DNA of 64,000 bases from Adenanthera pavonina (taxonomy: Eukaryota > Streptophyta > Magnoliopsida > Fabales > Fabaceae). Location: NCBI GenBank assembly GCA_026686845.1, contig JAIVEN010000021.1:18556001-18620000 (forward strand). Reading direction: 5' to 3'. The notes below the pieces were generated by a model that saw nothing but the letters and a program-made list of their open reading frames with translations, made no database searches and was not told the DNA's origin. Made by a program: the position numbers and the translations under genes. Positions 24,801-33,753 of this stretch are shown here, piece after piece (the first letter of the stretch is position 1; the number at the start of each line of letters is the position of its first letter).

Positions 24801-27291
24801 TCTACGAGATACTTAAGTGAGTTGGTTTTCCAACCTCAATAGTTACCTTTTAAGGGAGGATTTCCCATCCCACTTGAATATCTATCAATTAGTATAAAAA
24901 TTGGTGTTCAGTGATTCCAAAAAGGGCTACTTGCAGAGCGTTCTAACTAGCAAGGAAGCCCAGTGAAGTGTCAATTGTCACCAAGTAAAGTGTTGCAAAG
25001 TGTAACCATCAACTCTTCAAGGGGAGTCAATTAATGGAGATCAAGGTAATATGAGACACCTAAGTCTCACATTAAGTAGTGTGGCTGTTCTATGAATAAC
25101 TTAAGTGGGTTGGTTCCCCCATCTCCATGGCTAACTTTAAGAGGAGGGTTCCCCACTCCACTCAAATACTGATCACATGCTTAATAATACCAAGAACATT
25201 TTGCCAATAATATTATTTGTTAATAATTTTTTATCATGAACTGCCACAAATAAACAAGACAAGCAGAATGCCCTAATTTATCCCCATCATATACTGAACA
25301 AATTGCCAGTGGTTGAATTTGAATTTGACATGATTCCAATGCCATATAACAAGTTGTATATCCCATTTCACTCCTTAGGGTTTTTTTGCACAATTTTTAC
25401 TTCTCACGGTTGTAGAATCTCCTCATTTTGTCAATGTTACGGATATTCTTTTCTCTGGGGAATTTATATGAAGATGAAAATTGTAATGACTTGTGAAATC
25501 AATTAGTCAACAGGATAAAGGAATAGTTTTGATGAATTGGGATCACCTGAACATGAAGAAGATATAAATCAGAATCTAGAATCAGGTTTTGTCCAACATG
25601 AAATATCCATCTTGGCGCAACTTTGTCAATCCACAGTCCAAAGTTTCTTGGAAAGCTCCATATCAATCTGCTTTTACCTGGACTAACTGGAATACAAACA
25701 AAAATCAAAGCAAACTTCCTTTGACTTGATGATTTCTGCAATAGCCCAGTTGAATATGCATTAAAATACATATAAATAAGCACATACATACTTGTCAAAA
25801 TACTCCCTGTATATTTGTAACCTGGCAAATCACCTTAATGTTTTACCTTAGCATCAGCTGATGATGCAGATACATTAGGCTGATCTGGGTTAGTATAAGC
25901 ATAAAAAATAGATGGTGGCATGAATTTGCTTTTGCTCCAACCCTGGTTTGCTGTGAAACCATTGATGTCTAACTTCTCAATTGACAATTCAAGTGGTCTG
26001 CCCCCTTCTCTATCAGCCTTCTCTGTGAAGTCAATGTAATCCTACATATGTAAGTTTCATATAAAGCAAGCAAGAACTTACTGAAGTTAAGACATTCATC
26101 TTCTACCTTTTGGTTGCGGAGTTCGCATTATTCCATAATGTGCATATGGAACATGGGCAGGATCCATGAGATTCTCTATCAGTACCTCATACCTGAAATT
26201 GCATAAGTTTTCTAGTTAGTTAAATGAACTATGAAAGGAAAACATTCTTTGAACACACATGGCAAAATGCCTAATTTTGTATACCAGGATTTCCAATCAC
26301 AGGGACAGCCCACATAGGAATGGCCATATAGTTTTTTGACATATAACAGACTATAAGCATATTTAAGACATATCTGAAGATAATAACACATGAAGTCTAA
26401 TCTTAGAATCATACCCGTAAGTAATATCTCTGTTTCCCATTAATCTAGTGTAAGATGGATCATCCAGTTCTGGTATGTATGGCGGTCTCTTTCTTGAAAG
26501 AATATCTTTGTACTGAGGATCCGTGTTTGGCCAAAACCATAAGATATCATTCTGCACAATACTTGGATAAGCAGCTGCACATGCTTTTTTGGATGTGTGA
26601 ATCTGCAAAGGTTGGTAGCAAAAGTAAATTACCATCAGCAACTGTAATCTGAATAATAGCTAGAACTATTATAAGCGTTTTGGAACCAAAAATTGGGCAA
26701 AAAAATACTTGTCGATAAAAATCTACTGCTTGACAACACTGCTCAAAATATGGGAGGAATCTTTACCGGAGGACCATCACGGGGTGCTTGAGGAATGAAC
26801 TTGCAATTGCCAGAGCCATCAAAACACCAGCCATGGTATACACATTGCAACCTCCCCCATTGATCAATCCGCCCTTCAGACAATGGAGCCAATCTATGAG
26901 GACACGCATCATCAAACACCTTCCAGGCACTCTCATTACGATCCCACCACACGACCACATCAATACCCAACACCTTCTTGGCATGCGGTGCCCTCTTGTC
27001 AAGGTCGCACACAGGCATTACAGGGTACCACTGTGAATACCAATCGAATTTCTGGGCTGTGTCTTCAATTTCTGGATCAGCCACAGGTGGATCAGTGCCG
27101 AGTTCTGTTGAGACTGAAGGTGATAAAGCAGTAAAGAGCCTGGATTTTAATTTCTTCCTGTCAACTGAAGAGAGTGTTGGGTTGAATTGGAGGTTGAAGA
27201 ACACAGATTTTCTATTCATTGAGGTTACATCAGGTGCGGTTGAAGTTGGAATGTGAACTGAGGGAACAGAGAAAGCCGGCAAAGCTTCCAT
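21837..27291 (-). CDS. PTC52: Rieske [2Fe-2S] oxygenase, PTC52 / ACD1-like, chloroplastic
   Basis: Relative of pheophorbide a oxygenase and TIC55. The Arabidopsis relative (At4g25650) is a plastid-envelope protein linked to protochlorophyllide a oxygenation. Exons, 5' to 3': 27291-26767, 26602-26415, 26192-26107, 26022-25847, 25735-25547, 23743-23556, 22092-21837; sum 1608 nt, 535 aa, the family length. A Ser/Thr-rich plastid leader comes first. Rieske ligands are C130-x-H132 and C150-x-x-H153 (CPH, CVYHGW). The mononuclear iron motif is at about 245-256 (N-x-x-D-x-x-H-x-x-x-x-H). The C-terminus has two membrane segments (about 470-490 and 503-522) preceded by the CxxC pair C459/C462, the redox motif of this group. 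The ATG at 27291 is preferred to the in-frame ATG at 27402 because it starts a typical transit peptide. The acceptor of exon 4 was chosen by reading frame. Confidence 0.92.
22296..23420. mobile_element. Probable non-autonomous DNA element in PTC52 intron 6
   Basis: The left edge GCCCCGTTAGGTTCGCATGAA and right edge (other strand) GCTACGTTTGGTTAGCAGAA form an imperfect inverted repeat. Both are followed inward by purine-rich GGAAATGGAA-type sequence, typical of subterminal parts of plant MITEs. About 1.1 kb, no ORF, and it contains the SINE at 22691-22871. No clear target duplication was found, so the family is uncertain. Confidence 0.4.
22691..22871 (-). mobile_element. tRNA-derived SINE (Au-like) with target duplication
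   Basis: Read on the minus strand it has an A-box-like TGGCTTGAGTGG (22859-22848), a B-box GGTTCGAGCC (22814-22805) about 33 bases later, a GC-rich body and an A-run at the 3' end (near 22698-22691). It is flanked by the perfect 9-bp direct repeat TAAGGTTAT (22682-22690 and 22872-22880). This is a pol III-promoted SINE of the kind called Au in plants; the family name is from memory. It lies in an intron of PTC52, in the same orientation as the gene. Confidence 0.8.
24738..25178 (+). mobile_element. TRIM-like miniature LTR retrotransposon in PTC52 intron 5
   Basis: Two diverged direct repeats of about 150 bases (about 24738-24895 and 25027-25178) share blocks such as GAGATCAA, AGTCYYAYATTRAGTA, ACTTAAGTGRGTTGGTT and CCCAYCCACT-type segments. 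Between them lies about 130 bases with no ORF. It begins with TTGGTGTTCAG, a poor match to the initiator-Met-tRNA binding site, and ends with the purine tract CAAGGGGAG directly before the second repeat. This LTR-PBS-PPT-LTR order in under 500 bases is the TRIM layout. Old and degraded; exact ends are approximate. Confidence 0.6.
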
Positions 27292-28210
27292 ATTTGCGCT
27301 AGTAGATTGGAAGCTCAACCGAAGATGAATATTGAAGAGAAGCAACTTACTGTGCTCCGAGTTAAACCTGGGAAGAATGCTCGGCCAAGTGCATAGAACC
27401 AACGAGAAATCAGAATGTACTGATACAATATTAAAAAAAAATAATCTTTTTTCAGGAAAAAAAAATGAGGCTCACGTTTCTCCAAATCCAATCACAGAAT
27501 TACTGGCTACTGCTACTCTATGTTGGTCTTATTCGAAGACACGTCATCGAATTTGCGGCCACAAAGCCTCCGGTGTGATAACGAGCTTTGCGTGGTCGTC
27601 CAGCTTCCATGTTCAGGGGATCACCAAAGCGACGCTGGTTTGACTATTATAGAGCGATCTGAGCCCTTCGTTGCGAACTAATCGTCGCCGTTCATTTAAA
27701 TAAGGGGTTTTGGCCATTTACCTCTATTTGCAATATGCGGCTGCCGCCTGCCGAAGTCTGAAGGAGATGCAAATGGCTGCGGATTGAGCTTGGTGGTCCA
27801 CAGTGGTGCTTCACAAGTCCCGAACCTCTGCTCATCCTTGTCTACTCTTTTCCCGCTTGTCCCTAAAAACGGCGTCGTTTAGAGCCTATAATAAAACTCA
27901 AAACTTACAACATATTAGGAAAGAATATAACAAATAAGTAAAAAGGGGAGAGGCTTGAAGAATGAAGATAGTAGATGAAGACTCTGATGCTTAGTTAAGA
28001 CTGATAGCAGCTGTAGATTTTCTTGTAAAAGGAGATGAATACATTGGGAATTATAGAAGAAAGTAGATGAAAGGTACGTGAGAAAATGCCTTGGGAAGCA
28101 CAAAAAACTTGAAAGCTAGAGCCTAGAATCAAGAAGTGGATACTCTTGCTGCAAGGATTTCAACGGCCCCATTTTTTCTCCTCCCAGACCCAAAAAGAAA
28201 GCGAAAGGTA
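27292..28210. other. PTC52 upstream region
   Basis: Holds the 5' leader and promoter of the minus-strand PTC52 gene. A near-palindrome AAACGGCGTCGTTT lies at 27867-27880. An ORF starting at 28136 is probably chance. No other feature recognised. Confidence 0.5.
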
Positions 28211-28548
28211 CTGTGGCAGCAACCAAACTCAGACGGCTTCGACGGTGGCTTGAGCGGCTTCGATGGTGCGACGGCTATTTCTCCTCCGGGCGCCTCCTTC
28301 GCTCTCCACCTCTCCTCCCAACGGCGGTCTCACGCCTGATGCCACCCTACCCGACAAACCCTCGACTGCTCAATCTAATGCGAGGTAGAAGTGTGGTTGA
28401 ATCGTTTCGACTGGAACGACGCCGTGATGATTTAGTGAGGGAGTCTCCGTCGTTGATCACGGGAACGGCTCAGATTATTTCGTGCCTTACTCCAAACGAC
28501 GTCGTTTTGAGGGAGAAGCACAAGAAGAGTAAACAAGGAATGAGTTGA
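28211..28548 (+). CDS. GC-rich ORF of unknown function
   Basis: A clear local rise in G+C against the AT-rich surroundings, with an open frame from about 28213 to 28548 (about 111 aa) that is Arg- and Leu-rich at first (RRLRRWLERLRW) and ends Lys-rich. Other frames in the same block are also partly open, so the true frame is unsure. It could be the first exon of a gene whose rest is lost, a gene fragment, or the GC-rich 5' end of a divergently transcribed unit. Not recognised; no domain seen. A palindrome AAACGACGTCGTTT sits inside it at 28494-28507. Confidence 0.25.
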
Positions 28549-29356
28549 GGTTCGGGACTTTGTGCTTCACGAACTATTTGAATTTTATCCTTAAAAATCC
28601 TTTCATATGTTTTTTTGAAACTTATTACTTTGTAAGAAATTTATGCATTTGAGCCTATAGGATTTAAATTTTTAATAAAAATTTTATAACCTAATATTTT
28701 ATATGGTCAATACTACGTTATTAGATTGGTGCAAAAAATACTACACTATTAGATACTTTTAAAAATTAAATATTAATATTTGATTAAAGAACTTGATATT
28801 TTCATTCAATTTTTTACTAGTAAACATTTTTAAAATATCATTTGAATAAAGAAAATTGTAACAAGTTTAAATAATCTGCATGCACCTAAAATTGTGTGGT
28901 TTGAGAACCACTAATATTCTTAAATAATTCACTTTTTTTTAGGTGGACCAAGTTTAACCGTTTTTTAATCAAAACCAAGTTTAATTAACTTTTTTATTCA
29001 AAAGTTTAACTAACTTTGCTTTTTGTTGGGAAAGTTTAATTAACTTTGATATCCAGTTATGACTATATGACATATAATTCATTTTTTAAATGGAGAGACA
29101 CTTGTTCATCTAGAGTAAAAACAAAAGTATTTTAAGCACTTAATTTCTCTCTCTCTCCCTTACCTCAACCACAACACAACGATGAGATTTTGCCACATCA
29201 TCAAGAACTATAATCTAGTTGCTCTTATTTTTCCTAACAAAGTATTTTTCATACATATAATTAGAGATCAAAATCAGAACAATATGTTTAAAAAACCTAA
29301 CTATTCACCAACTATATCAAAATCTTATTGGTAACTATCGTATTTTTGGAAAACAT

Positions 29357-29633
29357 TACTCCATTAAGTCTAAAATATAAGTATTGTTTGACTAATTGCA
29401 CAAAAATTAATAAGGGTAGTTTTATGCATTAAATTTATCAAAAAATATATTATTTTCCAATAATAACCTTATTTAATATTGCATTTAAAGTTTGATATCT
29501 CTATTATATTTAATTGTAGATAAGGGTAAAATAGGAAAAAAAACATTTAATGTCCTAGAAATTACCAAATGAAATTTATATTTTAAATAAAAAAAATTTT
29601 AAAAATGACTTATATTTTGGATCGAAGAAAGTA
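29357..29633. mobile_element. Second Stowaway-type MITE
   Basis: Ends read TACTCCATTAAGTCTAAAAT and, on the other strand, TACTTTCTTCGATCCAAAAT, both continuing with ATAAGT. This follows the pattern TACTCCCTCCGTCCCAAAATATAAG of plant Stowaway elements. TA lies at each edge. About 277 bp, AT-rich, no ORF. Confidence 0.7.
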
Positions 29634-31019
29634 TTTTATAACGTTGAACTTTTAGTCTTTGAGCAAAAAATATTAGTCTATCTTTTTCATCTCGATAAAA
29701 ATAAAAATAATTCACCTTTTTCTAAGACTGTTCAACGTGCCAGATGGTCTAGCATGCTCGGTCCTACCTAATCATTTTGGCCCAGGTCGGGGCAGAAGGA
29801 GAAAAAACAAAGTAGAATAAATATTAGGCTAAAAGAGGCTTTGGGCTGGGACAGGCTATAGGCAAGGCATATGCCCATCCCCGTATATGTATGTCTATTT
29901 AATGTTTTTCTAATAAATTTCTCACCTCCTCTCTCTCATTATCTCTTGACTTCCAATGGGGCATTAAACTTAAACCCTAGAGTGTGGAGATTTCGCCTAC
30001 TTATCTCCTCTTCTAATCCCTTTCTGCCTTGAGCAGTCTAGCTCCAAGGTTGCCGTCCTTCTTTAATCGTCATTCTGTCCATCAATTTTTGTTGTGGTTC
30101 ATGTGCTTGTGAAGTTCAATTGAGCCTTCATGGTCGTTCTTTCTCTATCATTGTCTCCATCAATTTATGCCATGGTTCGTGTTCATGTGTTTATGAAGTT
30201 TGTCAGTATCTCCATGGCCAGAGGTCACCATTTTTCTATTATTTTCGTCTTCTCCATCATCTCCATCCTTTTCCCACCATGGCTTAATGGTTCATCTCCT
30301 CAACATCCAAGATCGCCTCATCATGTCCCCCACCAAGGTACATCTTCATCATCCCCTACCACCAAGGTCCGTTTTCATCATCCCTTGCCACCAAGGTCCG
30401 TTTTCATCATTCCTCTTACATGTGGAGTCCATGGTTCATGAAACTTGTGCATGGCTCATCTACGTGGCTAAAGTTTGAAGATCCAAGGTTTGATTTGTCA
30501 TCTTCATCTTTCCTCGTCTGGGTTGTTCTTCTTCTTCTTCTCTGATTTTATTGATTTTGCTTCAAATCTATCATTCCCTTCCTTTACATCTTCTTTGACT
30601 GATTTAGAATGATTTTTTAGTCTTTGTTCTTTATTCACTTGAGCAACAATTAATTGGATGATTCAGTGAGTATTTGCTTAATTTATTTTGACATATTTGT
30701 GATTGTTTTTGTTGATTATTGAGCATAAATGTCGACATGTAAATTTGAGGCTTTTAAGTTCTAATTGTGTCTATCATTTTTTTTAATTTTATTTAGGCTA
30801 GTCCTGCCTAGTCCTATTCCTACCCGTCCTGTGTGGGCCTCAGACTATCACTGGTTGGGATGGGCCATGGATGAAAAATGTAGCCTGGTGCCCTCTTTGG
30901 GCAGAACATCGAGTTGAGATTAGCTCAGTTATGTCAAGGCCCATGCATTGCCCTACCTTTTTCCAACTATTGCCTATCTATCTTTTTACGTGGATTGATT
31001 GAAAGATACTGAAATAAGG
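29634..31019. other. Repeat-derived spacer
   Basis: Two blocks rich in GGCCC/GGGCC words (about 29730-29885 and 30795-30960) flank a CT-rich middle, which suggests an old transposon, but no clean ends were found. Inside, three copies of a 30-bp unit (CACCAAGGTCCGTTTTCATC type) run from about 30332 to 30420, and an imperfect duplication spans about 30060-30205. The ORFs at 30130-30478 arise from these repeats. Confidence 0.4.
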
Positions 31020-32870
31020 AAAAAAATTTACATTGACCTAGAAAAAGCTCTATGATCGAGTATCAAGAAAGGTTTCGTGGAAAGCCTTAGAGAAAAAAAG
31101 TGTGTGTGTAGCATATATTAGCTATAAAGGATATAATAAAAGGGTAATAATAAATATGAGAACTCTTAGGGGTGAGATAAGAAATTTCTCTATAAGAATA
31201 GGTCTATGGTCATCTTTAAGCCCTTGCTTGTTCAATTTGGTTTTGGAAACGTTAATAGACAACATAGAAAAGGAAATCCCTAAATGCTTGTTCTTTGATG
31301 ATAATATAATAATAATTGAAGGGTCAAGAAAAGAGGTTATTTTAAAATTTGAGCTATAGGGACAAACATTGGAATTAAAAGGTTTTCATCCTAGTATCAA
31401 TGTTTTAAAAACCGGACTAGATATCAAACCGGAAATGTCACCGGGTCACGGTTTTTACAGTTCAACCAGTTGGACCGGTGATCGAACCGGTGAAGTAATA
31501 ATTTTGGAAAAAATCATATTATATGTAATAAAAAAATATATAACCACATCAATTAATTAAAATTATATAAAAGTTTGATATATAAAAGAATCATAATATA
31601 TAAACTTATGCATTACATTAAATTTGTCAAATGCGTCATAAGTTTATAATATATTATAATAGTTTATACTATTTTAATTCCATATTATAAGGTAATTAGT
31701 AAAATTTTTTTATTTCATATTCTAAGTAATATGAACTTATTTGTCATTTTCGTTTCTCATTAATTTAATGTCTAAAAGGGATTTTTTTAAGCAATAAAAA
31801 TAAGAAATATTAATAATGTTTAATAGGGATAAATTTTTTTTTAATATCTAAAAATGTAAATTATGTTTAAATAATAAAAATGGGGAGTATTAATAGTATT
31901 TAATAGGAATAAAAAAGGTTTTTTTTAAAAAATATTTTTAATATTGTAAAATAATAATATTTAATTAATTTTATAAAATAAAAAAATCATATATAAAAAA
32001 TCGGCCGGTTCTCATGGAACCGTTCCGGTTTTCGGCTCAATCGCCAGTTCAATTCGGTTCAACCACGAAAATGGTTTAAACTATCAAAACGAGCAGGTGT
32101 AGTCTCCGGGTAGCTGTTCGACCGGTCCGACCATCCGGTCCGGTCCGGGTTTCAAAACACTGCCTAGTATGAGCAAAACGGAATATATGTACTGTAAACT
32201 TAACAAGAGGTAAGTTAAAAATGATTTGGAGATAAAAATTGAAAATCAAACCACACTATAAGTATCAAAATGTAAGTATTTATGATTGATATTACAAAGT
32301 GATAAGGTAATTGATATAGATGTCACATATAAGATAAAAGCTGAGTGATTAAAATAGAAAAAGTCTTTAAGAGTCATTTGAGATTATAAAATACCCACCA
32401 AGGTTAGAAAAAGTCTTATCAATAACTATAAGATCAGTAATATTATACGGTAGTAAATGTTAGGAATTGGAGGAATAACAATAGTGAAGGATGAGAGTAG
32501 TAAATGTGAGAATGTTAAAAATTGATGTGTAGATACATAAGAAAAAACAAAGAAAAGACAAGATTCAAAATGATTGCATGCAAAAAAAAATTGCCATGAC
32601 ACCTATAGAAAAGAAAATGGTGAAAAATTATTCAATATGATATGGATACATGTAAATAAAGTTGACATACACGCTAGTAAAAAGAGTGTATATATTACTG
32701 TTTAGTTTTAGAAGACATAATAGACGGAGACCAAGAAAAATATTTAAGAAAGTTATTAGAGGAGATCTTGTAGTGAATGAACTATTTGAAAATATGATTT
32801 TTTGATAGAATATATTTGTTTCATATAATTCATGTACCTTATCCCTTTAATGGGATGAAATTATTGTTGT
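31020..32870 (+). pseudogene. Fossil LINE reverse transcriptase, split by a hAT MITE
   Basis: Translation of 31020-31385 gives the C-terminal half of a plant non-LTR reverse transcriptase: a YDRV region, then SPCLFNLVLETL, then FFDDNIIIIEG, a worn form of the FADDIVL active-site loop with the DD pair kept. After the insertion at 31398-32162 the match resumes with MSKTEYMYC and continues through the 3' region (RRPRKIFKKVIRGDL type, about 32715-32780) to the tail near 32870. Several stops and frameshifts; not functional. The 5' part is absent. Confidence 0.75.
31398..32162. mobile_element. Non-autonomous hAT element with perfect 8-bp target duplication
   Basis: Terminal inverted repeats of 20 bases: CAATGTTTTAAAAACCGGAC at the left and CAGTGTTTTGAAACCCGGAC at the right (other strand), 4 mismatches. 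It is flanked by the identical 8-bp direct repeat CCTAGTAT (31390-31397 and 32163-32170). An 8-bp duplication and CA-starting ends are hAT hallmarks. The subterminal parts carry many CCGGTT/AACCGG words, as hAT transposase-binding regions do. Interior very AT-rich, no transposase. 765 bp, inserted into a LINE fossil. Confidence 0.85.
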
Positions 32871-33753
32871 TATTTGTAACCATCTATTATTACTACTAAA
32901 AATAAATTTCCTAACATACCATTAAGAGGGAACAAAATACGTGGGCCCAGTAACAGGCCCATCGCTTTTTCGGCCAGTTGTAGGCCCGTTGCTTGAGCAA
33001 TATACATTGGGCCTTTGTGTCTCTGAAGTTTTTGACGACTGGGCATATTAGGGAAGCCGAGACGCTCTATATAATTTTACGTTAATTTAATAAATAAATA
33101 AATAATTTAAACAATTTAGCAATTAATTCCAAATTCTAATTCTAATTCTAATTCTAATCTGCTGCCCTCCTTCACACCTGTAAGCTGTTTATGTAACCGG
33201 ACACAGATCTGTTGCCTCCATTCTCAGGTAATTCAAATCAGCCACACTTCCTCGGATCCTTCGTTGTCATCTGTTTCACTTCACCCCCTCGCGACATATA
33301 GTCTGATTCTCACTTTCAGGTATCAACTTCATCCTATATTGATTTACGATCTCTCGAACTTCACTTGTATGTTTATTTTCCCTTTGTGCACCTCTTCGAA
33401 ACACCGACGCCGCACAGCTGCCCCTGACTACCCCTTGCTCCGCCAATCTTCTTTTGGCTCTTCCTGTTTTCTTTGATTTTATTTTTTTCTTTTTAGTTTT
33501 GTTTTTCTATTCAAGTTTTGGTTTTTAATGGTTCTAATTGAAAATGTTCGAGGGAATTTAGGGATTGGGGACTCAATTTTTCTGTTAGAGTCTAATTGAC
33601 TGTCGATCTTTAATGACACCATAATGGACTTAGGACAACATAGAAGATTCTCGCTAGTTTTAGGTGCACTTGTGTTAAAAATATAATCTTCTCTTATACA
33701 TACATATTCCCCTTTTATGTTCCAGTAATGAGAACTTAAAGAAAGAATCCAAT
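32871..33753. other. Promoter and 5' UTR region of the DUF616 gene
   Basis: Spacer after the LINE fossil, then the probable promoter and leader of the next gene. A short tandem run of TTCTAA (about four copies) lies at 33133-33158. GT and AG sites near 33228-33320 suggest a 5' UTR intron, not resolved here. Confidence 0.45.

Noticed and set aside
26788..27256. Plus-strand ORFs opposite PTC52 exon 1
   Set aside because: Antisense shadows of a real coding exon; no domain content.
27289..27402. Earlier in-frame ATG of PTC52 at 27402
   Set aside because: The extension (MVLCTWPSIL) is unlike a family N-terminus, and the later ATG gives a normal transit peptide and family length; not fully excluded.
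30130..30478. Overlapping Ser/Pro/His-rich ORFs
   Set aside because: Made by three 30-bp tandem units and CT-rich sequence; several frames are open at once, as expected by chance.
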